A DNA stretch of 64,000 nt, taken from NCBI RefSeq assembly GCF_023238445.1, contig NZ_CP096658.1, forward strand, positions 2,914,001 to 2,978,000, written 5' to 3'. Origin of the DNA: Halorussus gelatinilyticus. Lineage in GTDB: Archaea > Halobacteriota > Halobacteria > Halobacteriales > Haladaptataceae. Within the stretch, counting starts at the first letter, position 1, and every line of letters starts with the position of its first letter. This document shows positions 25,641 through 34,456 of this stretch, piece after piece. A model generated the notes under the pieces. It had not been told where the DNA came from, ran no database searches, and was given only the letters and a program-made list of their open reading frames with translations. The position numbers and the translations under genes are program-made.

Positions 25641-27053
25641 CTAGTCGTGCGCACCTTCGCCCGCGGCGACCGACACGCTCTCGTTCGTGCCCGAAACGCT
25701 CGCGCTCCGGACGAACGACTCGGTTCCGGCCAGCAGGACGACGCTCTCCTCGCTCGTCCGGACCGTCCGGAAGGTCAACTCGCCGTCGCGCCACGTCGTC
25801 GGCGAATCGGCCGCAGACCGATTCGCCGACTCGTTCGCTCGTGCGTCGAGATACGTCGTCAGCGCCATCTCGAACTCGTCGGCCTCGCTCGGCGAGTCCC
25901 ACCGCGTCGCCCAGACGTAGCTCCGAGTGCCGTCCTCGTCGGTGACCCGGACGAGACGGTCCGTGCCCCACCCGGCCGCGGCGTCGGCCGCGCGCGTCCG
26001 GTTCAACTCCGTCCCGACAGCGATGCGGGTGAACAGTTCTCCGTAGGTGTCGCTCCGGCCGCGGGTCCGGTTCTCGCCCGGTTCGACCGACAGCGCGAGC
26101 GACCGCGGCGTCTCCGAGCGGTCGGTGTCGTTGTGGAGAATCTGCTCGGTGGTCCGTGGCGGGGCGTCGTACACCGCCGAGAGGTTGCGCGGCGAGTCGA
26201 ACCGATGGCTCAGGTAGCGACTGCCGAAGTAGTAGCGCGCGATGCTGTACTTGACTCGCGGGGGTGCCGACCGGTAGCGCTCGGTCGTCGTAATGGACGC
26301 CCAATCGCCCGCCAGATACCGGCGGTCGTAGGCGTCGCCGACGAACGCCGCCGCGCCCTCCACGACGCTGGCGTAGGTCAGGTACGTGTCCCGCGTCGGC
26401 GTCCCGTCCACGTCGAGCGCCCGCTGGAGTCGGGCGAACGCGCGCTGGCGGAACTGGACGGTGTGGACGAACTCGTGGGCCAGCGTGCGTTCGAGCGCTC
26501 GCTCGTCGGCGGCCGTCGCCACCCGCTCGTTGACGATGACCGAGCGGGCCGACGGCGCGTAGGCCGCGACAGAGACGCCGCGGTCGCTCCCGCCGTCCGA
26601 CTCGTCGCCGGAGCCGTCGTCGGTGGTCTCGTCGTCGGAGTCGTCGTCCGACCCGCCGCTCCCGCCGTCCCCGCCGATGCCCATCACGCCCGCGAAACTC
26701 CGGGCGCTGGACCCGCTCCCCGCGTTCGGCGGACCGCCGGTGTCGTTCCGAATCTCCGCGGCGGACTTGACGATGAGAACGGTCGGCGGCGCGACGTCCG
26801 TCCCGAGGAGGTCGGTCGTCCGGGCGAAGATTTCCTCGTGGGCGACCGGGAGCGACCCGCCGCTGACCGGGATGTCGCGGTCCGAGACCGCCGATTCGTT
26901 CTCGGAGCCGGTCGAATCGGTCGCGGCCGAATCGGCGTCGGTCGTGCCCGTCGCGCCGGACGTCTCGGACGCGACGGTCGTCTGCTGTGCGGTCGGCGCG
27001 GCACAGCCTGCCAGCAGGAGACAGAGGGCGCACGCGATGGCAATCCGTGACAC
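25641..27053 (-). CDS. Hvo_1808-like surface lipoprotein with HExxH zinc-protease motif
   Basis: A 470-residue protein from GTG 27053. A lipobox LLLAGC puts the lipid-modified Cys at residue 17, followed by a Ser/Thr/Asp-rich tether, so it is anchored outside the cell. LAHEFVHTVQF (191-201) contains HExxH (His193, Glu194, His197), the zinc site of gluzincin- or DUF4157-like proteases; a likely third ligand is in the helix SVVEGAAAFVGDAYD. This matches the haloarchaeal Hvo_1808 surface-protein family. Only about 20 bases separate its stop from the halocin-like frame, so it might process or co-express with that peptide (inference). A TATA-like TTATAAAT lies on this strand near 27148-27156. Confidence 0.83.
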   Translation of the reverse strand: MSRIAIACALCLLLAGCAAPTAQQTTVASETSGATGTTDADSAATDSTGSENESAVSDRDIPVSGGSLPVAHEEIFARTTDLLGTDVAPPTVLIVKSAAEIRNDTGGPPNAGSGSSARSFAGVMGIGGDGGSGGSDDDSDDETTDDGSGDESDGGSDRGVSVAAYAPSARSVIVNERVATAADERALERTLAHEFVHTVQFRQRAFARLQRALDVDGTPTRDTYLTYASVVEGAAAFVGDAYDRRYLAGDWASITTTERYRSAPPRVKYSIARYYFGSRYLSHRFDSPRNLSAVYDAPPRTTEQILHNDTDRSETPRSLALSVEPGENRTRGRSDTYGELFTRIAVGTELNRTRAADAAAGWGTDRLVRVTDEDGTRSYVWATRWDSPSEADEFEMALTTYLDARANESANRSAADSPTTWRDGELTFRTVRTSEESVVLLAGTESFVRSASVSGTNESVSVAAGEGAHD

Positions 27054-27236
27054 GTTCCACTCGCGGGACCGGCGAAGCAAAGCGTTTGGGGTGCGGGAGA
27101 AGCGGCTTTTGCGGAACGGAGCGTTGCCTCTGTGTATCGCGGCATACAATTTATAAGGGCCGGAGGCGGTTCCGCCTCGAAAGCTGTGTGGCAATCGCGG
27201 GCCGACGGTGAATCGGACGAGAGCGACGCCGAATCG

Positions 27237-29357
27237 TCAGTCCAGTTCGCGCGCCAGCACGACACGAAGCTCCGCGATGTCGGCGGCGTCGTGGGTCAGC
27301 GACTCCCCGTCCACGGTCAGGTCCAGCGTGCCCGAGTCGTCGGCCTCGCCGACGTCTGCGACCGGAGCGACGCCCTCGAAGGATTCGCGGACCGCCTCGG
27401 GGTCGGTCGTCGCCACGACCGCGCGGCCGGGCGTCTCGGCGAACAGGGCTTCGAGCGAGTCGAGTTCGGCCGAGAGGCCCGCTTCGTCGGTGACCATCTC
27501 GGCGAGCGCGACCGCCAGTCCGCCGTGGCTCACGTCGTGGACCGCGGCGGTCGCCTCGCAGTCGGCGACTTCGGCCAGCGCCTCCACGACCTCGCGGGGG
27601 TTCTCCGGGAGGTGGGGGAACCGGTCGCTGCCGCCCAGTTCGGCCAGCAGTTGCGAACCGCCGAGTCGGTCGCCGCCCGAGTCCCCGACGACCAGCAACG
27701 TCGCGTCGCTCGCGTCGCCCGAGAGCGCGGCGGGCGGCGCGTCGTAGCTCTCCTTCGTCCCGGTCATCGCCAGCGTGGGCGTCGGGGGAATCGGGCCGGA
27801 GGGCGAGTCGTTGTAGAGCGAGACGTTCCCGCCGACGACCGGCGCGTCGAGCGCCGCGCACATGTCGGCGAGCCCGTCCACGATGCCCTTGAAGCCGCCG
27901 TACACGTCGGGCTTCTCTGGGTTGCCGCCGTTCAGACAGTCCACCGCGGCCAGCGGCGTCGCGCCCTTCGCGGCGAGGTTCGTCGCGTTCTCCAGCGCGA
28001 CGGCGCGCGCTCCCTCGTAGGGCGCGGCGGTCGTCCAGTTGGGGTCCGCGCCCGAGGAGATGGCCAGTCCCTTCTCGGCCTCTCGCAGCGCCAGCACCGC
28101 GGCGTCGTCGCCCGGTCCCGTCGCGGTCCGGACCTGCACCTCGTGGTCGTACTGGCGGTAGACCCACCGCTTGCTCGCGGTGTTGGGGTGGCCGACGACC
28201 GCCTCGAACGCTTCTCGGAGGTCGGCGTCGGGCAGGTCGCGCTCGGGCTGAGTCCGCTCCTCGGCGTCGAGGTCGTTCATCGGCGCGCCGTCGCCGAGGA
28301 ACTCGGCATCGACATCGACCACGACGTCACCCTCGAAGGTACAGACGTAATTCCCCTCGGTCACTTTGCCGATGACCGAACAGCCCAAGTCGTACTTCTC
28401 GGCGACCTGCTCGACCGCATCGACGTTCTCGGGTCGGACCTCGTAGCACATCCGCTCCTGGGATTCGGCGAGCAGGATTTCGAGCGCGTTCATGTTCGGT
28501 TCGCGCTGGTGGACGTCTTCGAGCCGAATCTCCGCGCCGAGACCGCCCTTGGCGACCATCTCGCTCGACGCGCCGCCGAGTCCGGCCGCGCCGAGGTCGC
28601 GGGCCGCTTCGACCAAATCGCGGTCCAGCAGGGCCTCGCTGGCTTCGATTAGCAACTTCTCGGTGTAGGGGTCGCCGACCTGCACTGCAGGCCGGTCCTC
28701 TGTCTCGGCGTCCTCAGAGAGGTCCTCGCTGGCGAAACTCGCGCCGCCCAGTCCGTCGCGGCCGGTCGCGTTCCCGACCAGCATCAGTTTGTTACCGGGT
28801 TCCTTCGCGTCCGCGGTGACGAGGCGCTCGTCGTCCAGCAGGCCGACGCAGGCGACGTTGACCAAGGGATTGCCCTCGTAGTCGTCGTGGAACGCCGTGC
28901 TCCCCGCGACGGTCGGGACGCCGATGGAGTTGCCGTAGTCCGAGATACCCTCCACGACGCCCTCCAGCAGGTAGCGGGAGTGTTCGCGGTCGAAGTCACC
29001 GAAGTACAGCGAGTCGGCCAGCGCGATGGGGTAGGCACCCATCGAGAGCGTGTCGCGGACGATGCCGCCGACGCCCGTGGCCGCGCCGTCGTAGGGGTCC
29101 ACGAACGACGGGTGGTTGTGGCTCTCGACGCCCATCGTGACGTACACGCCGTCTGCGACTTCCACGACTGCGGCGTCGTCGCCCGGCCCGACGACGACCT
29201 GCTCGCCCGTCGACTCGAAGGCCGACAGGAGCGGTCGAGACGACCGATACGCGCAGTGTTCGCTCCAGAGGTTCTCGAACAGCGCCGCCTCCGCGGGCGT
29301 GGGGTCGCGGTCGAGTTCGGCGACGACGAGTTCGCGGTCTTGCTCGGAGAGACTCAT
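27237..29357 (-). CDS. purL: Phosphoribosylformylglycinamidine synthase subunit PurL
   Basis: A 706-residue large subunit of FGAM synthase, which works with PurS and the amidotransferase PurQ to turn FGAR into FGAM with ATP and glutamine-derived ammonia (step 4 of purine synthesis). The N-terminal [33 protein letters not shown] and [20 protein letters not shown] are diagnostic, and the second half repeats the AIRS-like architecture ([27 protein letters not shown]). PurS and PurQ are not adjacent. Two striking palindromic sites lie immediately upstream (29363-29376 and 29398-29415). Confidence 0.98.
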   Translation of the reverse strand: MSLSEQDRELVVAELDRDPTPAEAALFENLWSEHCAYRSSRPLLSAFESTGEQVVVGPGDDAAVVEVADGVYVTMGVESHNHPSFVDPYDGAATGVGGIVRDTLSMGAYPIALADSLYFGDFDREHSRYLLEGVVEGISDYGNSIGVPTVAGSTAFHDDYEGNPLVNVACVGLLDDERLVTADAKEPGNKLMLVGNATGRDGLGGASFASEDLSEDAETEDRPAVQVGDPYTEKLLIEASEALLDRDLVEAARDLGAAGLGGASSEMVAKGGLGAEIRLEDVHQREPNMNALEILLAESQERMCYEVRPENVDAVEQVAEKYDLGCSVIGKVTEGNYVCTFEGDVVVDVDAEFLGDGAPMNDLDAEERTQPERDLPDADLREAFEAVVGHPNTASKRWVYRQYDHEVQVRTATGPGDDAAVLALREAEKGLAISSGADPNWTTAAPYEGARAVALENATNLAAKGATPLAAVDCLNGGNPEKPDVYGGFKGIVDGLADMCAALDAPVVGGNVSLYNDSPSGPIPPTPTLAMTGTKESYDAPPAALSGDASDATLLVVGDSGGDRLGGSQLLAELGGSDRFPHLPENPREVVEALAEVADCEATAAVHDVSHGGLAVALAEMVTDEAGLSAELDSLEALFAETPGRAVVATTDPEAVRESFEGVAPVADVGEADDSGTLDLTVDGESLTHDAADIAELRVVLARELD

Positions 29358-29362
29358 TCACC

Positions 29363-29376
29363 TGTCTGTACAGACA
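29363..29376. promoter_or_regulatory. Perfect 14-base palindrome before purL
   Basis: TGTCTGTACAGACA is its own reverse complement and ends only 6 bases before the purL start codon on the minus strand. It overlaps the place where a leaderless transcript would start, since a TATA-like AATTAATGC lies at about 29381-29389. It looks like a repressor operator. Confidence 0.5.
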
Positions 29377-29397
29377 CGCCGAATTAATGCCTTTCCA

Positions 29398-29415
29398 TGT
29401 GCAGGTGCGTGCATA
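29398..29415. promoter_or_regulatory. TGCA-N6-TGCA motif upstream of purL, shared with purA
   Basis: TGTGCAGGTGCGTGCATA, 41 bases before purL. The same frame of 18 bases (TGTGCAGG, 4 variable bases, TGCATA) appears before purA at 62516. Two self-complementary TGCA cores lie 10 bases apart, one helical turn, as expected for a dimeric DNA-binding regulator. The position just upstream of the TATA-like element suits an activator or repressor. Confidence 0.55.
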
Positions 29416-29421
29416 CATCGC

Positions 29422-30077
29422 TCAGGCCTCGACCGCCGTCGCCCGCTCCACCAGTTCCTGACTCACCCGCCGAATCATCGCCGCGGACGTCGGGTCGAAC
29501 GCCTCGACGCGGCGGGCCTCGAACGCCTCGCGCTCGACGGTCCGGACGACGCCGGTTTCGACGCCGTCTTCGTCGTCCGGTCGGTCGCCGTTCCGTTCGC
29601 CGTCGTCGTCTCGTGCGCCGTCGTCCCACCCGATATCGGCGTCGCCGAGGACGGTCGTGAGGGCCCAGCCGACTTCGATGTCGAGTCGTCGGCCCAGTCC
29701 AGCCAGTCGTGGATTCTGTCGGTCTTCTCGGCGTTGACGAGCAGAATCATCGCGTCGGCGGGTTCGGCGACGATGTCGAGTTCGGGGGAGAGTTTGCCCG
29801 GCGTGTCCGCGAGGACCAACTGCTCGTCACGTCCCTCGAACGTCGCGCGTTTGGTCCGCGCCGTCTGTTCGTTCCACTCGACGCCCCGGTTGTGGAGCGC
29901 CGGCGGGTCGCGGTCGTTGAGCAGGTGAGCCAGCGAATTGTCGGTCACGTCGAGCGTCTCCCACCGGAACGAGAACTCCGCGTCGCTTTCGCGTTTCCGC
30001 TCGCGAACGCAATCGACCAGAGCCGCGGCGAACGTGCTCTTGCCCGAATGGGATGGTCCGGCAACGACGACTTTCAT
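29422..30077 (-). pseudogene. P-loop NTPase of haloarchaea, frameshifted in the second half
   Basis: The gene starts MKVVVAGPSHSGKSTF with a Walker A (GPSHSGKS, 7-14); LVLADTPGKLS is Walker B-like and ILLVNAEKTDRIHDWLDW follows. At 29693-29695 the frame breaks: restoring one G on the minus strand (TGGGCC to TGGGGCC) continues as GRRLDIEVGWALTTVLGDAD, an acidic stretch, and VSQELVERATAVEA, ending at 29422. Without it the protein runs into Arg/Pro/Thr-rich noise. The protein is probably a small GTP/ATP-binding regulator. The homopolymer context means this may be a sequencing error rather than a true pseudogene. Confidence 0.7.
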
Positions 30078-30569
30078 GCTAATTCGGTTGCGGGCGAGAG
30101 GGCATAAAGCGTCTCGCCCCGGTCGAGAACGCCGCGGGTCGAGAAGCGGCGAAATCCGGGGGCTGCGGCCGAGTGGTCGTCTCGAAATCCTATTCACGGA
30201 GACATTCCGCCGTCGGATTCCGGACTTGTAAACCATATTCAGCTATATCGAATAGGCGCTGTCGGAGTAGCAGAGAGTCGGAGTTTAGCTTTCTACAAAC
30301 CACCAGATTCTATATATGAATGGACTGTATCATTTGCGGCCTCGGTTTTCTCAACGCCGTCCGCGACGACCATCCTGAACCGCTGTTTCTTCTCTTTCCA
30401 CATCTATATCCCCGGAATAGATTGTTAGTGGAGTGTTTTGAACATGTAGAGACCATGTTGGGGAATGAGTACGCCTACCGTGGGTACGTGAAAACGCATG
30501 ACCGTACAGTCGCTAGGCGTGCCCCGTTTCAGACGATGTAGTTATGCCCCGCGGGTGCCTGTTGTATCT
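30078..30569. other. Left edge of low-GC island, no convincing gene
   Basis: From about 30230 the sequence becomes visibly richer in A/T than its surroundings. A 73-codon frame at 30320-30541 beginning MDCIICG has no family features and overlaps the promoter region of the Bat gene, so I do not call it. A/T-rich TCTATATATG (30310-30319) may be a promoter remnant. Confidence 0.4.
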
Positions 30570-31214
30570 ATGTCTACGATAGCTGCGTTCACTGTTCCTG
30601 CTGACGACTTCCCACTCGGACACATCTTCGATTCTTTCCCCGAAATCACTATCGAAATCGAACAAGTGGTCCCCGTAACTGATGCTATTCTCCCCTATTT
30701 TTGGGTGCGAGAGGAACCCGTTGAACACGTCCAAACGGCCCTCGAAGCACAAGGCGCGCTCAAGTCGTACACGCTCGTCGACGACCTTGGCGACCAAGGC
30801 CTATTCCGTGCCGAGTGGGACCCAGCTGTTGAAGGTATCCTCACCGGGATTATCGACGCAGACCTGACGGTAATCTCCGCGACCGGCACCGAGGATAAAT
30901 GGAAGTTCGAGTTTCGAGCCGAAGACACCACCCAAATCGCGGCGTTCCAAGAATACTGCGCCGACCACGACATCGCTATTACGTTAGAATACCTTCACTC
31001 AGTCGGCGCGCGAACCGATGAAGGTGCGTACGGTCTCACGCCTGAACAACGCGAGGCCGTCTTGCTCGCCTACAAGAATGGCTATTACGAGACACCGCCA
31101 GAGACGAACCTTGCTGAACTGGCGGAGGAACTCGGGATTGCCAACCAGTCGTTCTCAGACCGACTCCGCCGAGGGACACGTAATCTCATCGAAGGAACAC
31201 TCGACGTGACGTGA
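30570..31214 (+). CDS. Bat-type transcription regulator (bacterioopsin-activator HTH)
   Basis: A 214-residue regulator from MSTIAAFTVPADDFPLG. The first 150 residues match the bacterioopsin activator-type sensory/output domain of haloarchaea (LPYFWVREEP, DDLGDQGLFRAEWDP, TVISATGTEDKWKFEF). The C-terminal HTH-10 domain is typical: LTPEQREAVLLAYKNGYYET and LAEELGIANQSFSDRLRRGT with the DNA-recognition helix. It is the first gene of a run with a HalOD1 protein and Cys-rich mini-proteins. Another Bat-HalOD1 pair is at 50258-51123. The target genes are unknown. Confidence 0.9.
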   Translation: MSTIAAFTVPADDFPLGHIFDSFPEITIEIEQVVPVTDAILPYFWVREEPVEHVQTALEAQGALKSYTLVDDLGDQGLFRAEWDPAVEGILTGIIDADLTVISATGTEDKWKFEFRAEDTTQIAAFQEYCADHDIAITLEYLHSVGARTDEGAYGLTPEQREAVLLAYKNGYYETPPETNLAELAEELGIANQSFSDRLRRGTRNLIEGTLDVT

Positions 31215-31303
31215 CCGTAGCTGCCTCCTTTTAAACCCGCTGAATATACTGTCGCGAACCTCAATCGAATCGAGTGCCTACGGAGTGGTAGAACATCTCA
31301 AAA

Positions 31304-31624
31304 ATGACTGACCCTACTGAAACTGCTTCGGCTACGTCGCACACTACCACGAACAACGACAGAACGACGTACCGTATCCGGGAAGGTGAATCGGTCACCG
31401 AGGCTGTCGTCCGCGCCGTCAGTGCTGAGAAAGACTCCCGCCCGACAGAAATCGAATCGCTCTACTCGGTCATCGAAACTGACGCGCTCAACGCGCTGTT
31501 CGCACCACAGCTGGGCGGCAGCCGACGGATGGCGAACGGAGCGGTCGCATTCGAGTATAGCGGGTGTGATATCCGGGTCACGCATGACGGAGAGGTCCTC
31601 CTTAGAGAGAGTGGGAAGGAGTAA
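31304..31624 (+). CDS. Single-domain HalOD1 protein
   Basis: A 106-residue protein. After a Thr-rich start it contains one HalOD1 output domain: YRIREGESVTEAVVRAVSAE, IESLYSVIETDALNALFAPQ and VAFEYSGCDIRVTHDGEVLL. HalOD1 is a small domain found alone or at the C-terminus of haloarchaeal signalling proteins; its partner is unknown. It lies 90 bases after the Bat regulator and its stop (TAA) is directly followed by the next start, so it is probably one operon with the Cys-rich proteins. Confidence 0.85.
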   Translation: MTDPTETASATSHTTTNNDRTTYRIREGESVTEAVVRAVSAEKDSRPTEIESLYSVIETDALNALFAPQLGGSRRMANGAVAFEYSGCDIRVTHDGEVLLRESGKE

Positions 31625-31912
31625 ATGTATCAGCTCGATTGCAGCTATTGCGACGTGCTGGTTGAAGGGGAAGCCGTAGACCCGGTGAAAAGAGACGCGA
31701 AGACGCACCTCAAAGAGAATCACGCCGAAGATGTGATAACAAATTTAAAGGAACAGTATACAAACGTTCCATGCCAGAACGGGTGTGGATACACAGTTCC
31801 TATCCGCGTTGAAAACGGCGCAGGAGTAGAGTGCCCGGAATGCGGCCACGATAACCTTTCACCGCTCTTAGACCAATATGTCCTCTTCAGAATAACAGCA
31901 AATAAACCATGA
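31625..31912 (+). CDS. Cys/His-rich putative zinc-binding protein
   Basis: A 95-residue protein with a C2H2-like front part (CSYCDVLVEGEAVD, later THLKENHAEDV) and a zinc-ribbon-like back part (CQNGCGYTVP and CPECGHDN). The start codon directly abuts the HalOD1 stop, and its stop overlaps the next start by 4 bases (ATGA), so it is coupled to both neighbours. Nucleic-acid or protein binding is plausible but not shown. Confidence 0.72.
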   Translation: MYQLDCSYCDVLVEGEAVDPVKRDAKTHLKENHAEDVITNLKEQYTNVPCQNGCGYTVPIRVENGAGVECPECGHDNLSPLLDQYVLFRITANKP

Positions 31913-32115
31913 CCCGTTCTGTAGAACATGAGCATCCGTGTCTATGCACTCACTCAACTAACGAATGTACTAACTGTCAAGAAGAGGAGGGGGAAGTGAC
32001 TAAAGTGACATTTGAGAGCGGGAATATCGAATGGGCATCCATTTGCGAGGGTTGCATCATAGAGTACGTTCGGGATTCGAACGTCGCTGAAATCGACCGT
32101 GTACGGCTATCATGA
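31909..32115 (+). CDS. Cys-rich mini-protein, putative zinc finger
   Basis: A 68-residue protein with CLCTHSTNECTNCQ at residues 11-24 and a second pair in ICEGCIIEYV, together giving enough cysteines for one treble-clef-like zinc site. It overlaps the previous gene by 4 bases. The composition is closer to average bacterial DNA than to the GC-rich host genes, in line with transfer. Confidence 0.6.
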   Translation: MTRSVEHEHPCLCTHSTNECTNCQEEEGEVTKVTFESGNIEWASICEGCIIEYVRDSNVAEIDRVRLS

Positions 32116-32187
32116 AATAGGGTCTGAAGGCACCACAAATTGCACGATTCAGAGCGTAATTGACCAACCAGCGAGTACATATCTACT

Positions 32188-32335
32188 TCACTCCACCGCG
32201 TCAGATGGCTGGATTTCGATGCGGCCTGAACTGAACACTCGCACTGTATGGTCACAATACGTGAACACCACCCTCCCAAACCCACGAGCCGTCCCTGATG
32301 GCGTCGGCGCAAACAGCGCATGTGTCGTTAGCCAT
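32188..32335 (-). pseudogene. 5'-truncated HalOD1 domain fragment
   Basis: Only the C-terminal half of a HalOD1 domain is present: HALFAPTPSGTARGFGRVVF followed by CDHTVRVFSSGRIEIQPSD. The usual front part (a Leu-Tyr-Ser-Val-Val-type strand and helix) is missing, and the frame upstream runs across the 3' end of the DUF7344-like gene with unrelated sequence. It is probably a deletion remnant. Confidence 0.6.
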
Positions 32336-32377
32336 CGTCGGATTCGAGGTCGCCCGCACGTCCCGTCGTCGGTTCGC

Positions 32378-32710
32378 TCACAACCAGTCGTCGGGCAGTT
32401 CGTCCTGATGGTTGTGAATGAGTTCGAGGAGTGGTCGCAAGTCATCGAAGTCAGGTCCTTTCGTCACCACGTTCTCGTCTCGATTCCAGTCGATAACGCC
32501 CATATCCTCCAGTTTCGGGAGGTGCGTGTGGGTCATCTCGATGATGAGTTGGTCGAACTCGTCGTCGGTGGTGGCCAAATCGCCGGGGATGTCGGCTTCG
32601 TCTTCTGGATTATGATCGAGTAACGTCATCAGCAGCCGCCGTCGGTACGGATTTTGAAACAGTTCGAGTGCTTCGTCGAACTCCAGCCGAGTGGTGGCGG
32701 GTGGCGTCAT
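32378..32710 (-). CDS. DUF7344-like winged-helix regulator
   Basis: A 110-residue protein from MTPPATTRLEF (an upstream start at 32746 adds 12 residues). The pattern FDEALELFQNPYRRRLLMTL then LDHNPED, followed by MTHTHLPKLEDMGVIDWNRD is the haloarchaeal ArsR-like winged-helix family named DUF7344, which often stands next to HalOD1 genes. Here a truncated HalOD1 fragment lies just downstream on the same strand. Likely a DNA-binding regulator without a known signal. Confidence 0.85.
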   Translation of the reverse strand: MTPPATTRLEFDEALELFQNPYRRRLLMTLLDHNPEDEADIPGDLATTDDEFDQLIIEMTHTHLPKLEDMGVIDWNRDENVVTKGPDFDDLRPLLELIHNHQDELPDDWL

Positions 32711-32746
32711 TTGACTACCACCCATTTCATTCGAAGAGTGAAACAC

Positions 32747-33444
32747 CTATCGTTGACTCATATCCTCACGCCCATGTTCTGAGCTGGACCCCGAACAAGG
32801 GGCATGATTCACCCAAATATTCAATACCCAGTTCAGCGTGAAAATGTAGTGGTTTGTTACGGTTCGCACCCGAGACTGTTCACGTTGCCGAACCATGTAA
32901 CCTAGAGGCTGAATAAACCCGTCTCACGAGTCACACGACCGTGACAGACTCACCAAATCGAAGCGTCACCCGTCCGACGGCCTTGTGCCAGCTGAGGCAG
33001 ATGGTGCCGACCTCGACCGATTGAAAGCGGTGTGACAGCACATACATCAACTCAAGCTGGCCGAGCTGGCTATATCGACTGGGACGGAGAGACACAGACG
33101 GTACGACGTGCCCGAGCTTCGACGAACTCGTACCGCTGCTCGCCGCAGTGAACGACCCCGATGATGTACAGGGCGTGTTCCCTGACCGATAACGACACAA
33201 TACGATACGTAACGAGAACCCACTACGTGCCTCGAACCATGTCCAGCACACCATCACCGCGAACCGTCCGTGTCCACAACCCGTGTTCTAGAGTACGCCT
33301 ACAGCCACCACGAACCCGGTATACGGTCGGAGAGTTGCAGAGCCAGTGCGCCCAGTGCCCAGATGACTGGATGGTAAAAGAAAATGAGTATCTCGTCTGG
33401 CGCGGCTGTGGATACGTCAGGTATCTCTAACACGTTCACTCACC
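32747..33444. other. Gene debris of the low-GC island
   Basis: No intact gene is visible. Plus-strand fragments look formerly coding: GADLDRLKAV near 33007-33036, then in another frame FDELVPLLAAVNDPDD ending at a stop near 33190. A later frame (33239-33430) contains CAQCPDDW but has no family features. Stops break all of them, so I read this as decayed coding DNA. Confidence 0.45.
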
Positions 33445-33654
33445 ATGCAAGTAATTGCTGCAATGGAGACCGTCGCTGGAACGGGGAACACCTACCATCT
33501 GTTGAATGAGACGAAGTCGGGGAGTCGATGTGGCTCAATCCAAATTGAATCTCGATTTGGTCGGCACGCCCACGAAATGCTGAAACGTGAAGAAGCCGAA
33601 CAACAGGGCTTGGAGCCCTGCTTACGGTGTCAGTCATATGCCGGTGAGAAATGA
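33445..33654 (+). CDS. Small Cys-containing hypothetical protein
   Basis: A 69-residue frame with GNTYHLLNETKSGSRCGSIQ and a C-terminal CLRCQSYAGEK. The CxxC and polar His-rich character resemble other mini-zinc proteins of mobile DNA. There is no family match that I recognise. The interval after it (33655-33954) has no gene I can support. Confidence 0.45.
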   Translation: MQVIAAMETVAGTGNTYHLLNETKSGSRCGSIQIESRFGRHAHEMLKREEAEQQGLEPCLRCQSYAGEK

Positions 33655-33954
33655 ACTCAACCGCTCCGTGGGAGGCGAGAACGGTTGCTATCGGAAGGTA
33701 TGATGGAAAACGAGTATTCCCGCCGGTACAAGGCGTAATCCGCTCTTTTTGCTGCAACGGCACAGCGTGGTGAGAGACTAGGCTAGTATCCTGACGTTGG
33801 CTTTCTCCTTCGAAGGGTATTGATGTCTAGGCAAATCGAAAGTAGTCGCACGCCGCTGTAAGTTCGCCATAGGTCAGGTGAACGGTTATGGGATTCGTGT
33901 GAACGGATAGCACAGCACTGGTGGTTAATGGAACCTCACGTGGCAGGAAGAGGT

Positions 33955-34287
33955 ATGCAATTCGACGCCCCGAAGGTGCTAGTTGACGCTGACCCACGGC
34001 AAGGCACGTACAATGCGACGTACCACTATCCGTCCGACCCACCGAGTACGACGGTCGCGCTCGCGCTCATGGAGATACTGGATAGCAATGTGACTGACCT
34101 CACGCCCATGCATGAGGGAGCGAGCGTGAATGCGGACGCGCTCGACGACCTGTTCGACCCGGCTGTGGCCGAAGGTGAGCCGGAGGGGATTGTGACGTTC
34201 ACCTATCACGACCACACGGTCATGGTCAAAAGTCATGGTCGCATCGTCATCCAGTCTCCGGACGCATCGTCCAGTCGGCCGCTGTGA
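33955..34287 (+). CDS. Single-domain HalOD1 protein
   Basis: A 110-residue protein from MQFDAPKVLVD. The HalOD1 pattern is complete: YNATYHYPSDPPSTTVALAL, VTDLTPMHEGASVNADALDD, LFDPAVAEG and VTFTYHDHTVMVKSHGRIVI. A longer start at 33928 is possible. It lies 169 bases before another HalOD1 gene in the same direction; the two are divergent in sequence, so they are not a recent duplication. Confidence 0.8.
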   Translation: MQFDAPKVLVDADPRQGTYNATYHYPSDPPSTTVALALMEILDSNVTDLTPMHEGASVNADALDDLFDPAVAEGEPEGIVTFTYHDHTVMVKSHGRIVIQSPDASSSRPL

Positions 34288-34456
34288 CGGCGACTGGATG
34301 ACGACGGGGGATGGTGTTACCTACGCTTGGTCGGTAAGCACGTGTGGTGGCCCAGCCTTGTGCTATACTGCTCCCCCATGGTGGGAGGGGTCCGATTGGA
34401 TATCCTTTTGCACCGATGAGCCTCGGGTTTTTCTCCATACGGAGTGTACCTGCCCC

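Noticed and set aside
25334-25654. 106-codon frame starting GTG 25654 as the real peptide gene
   Set aside because: Its first codons overlap the lipoprotein stop attractively, but the remainder is Arg-rich noise. It is only of interest as a possible frameshifted 5' end of the halocin-like gene.
30320-30541. 73-codon frame beginning MDCIICG
   Set aside because: The CxxC start looked like a zinc mini-protein, but there is no further pattern and it overlaps the region needed for the Bat promoter.
32931-33257. 108-codon minus-strand frame in the island debris
   Set aside because: It lacks any domain pattern, while plus-strand fragments in the same place look like decayed coding sequence.
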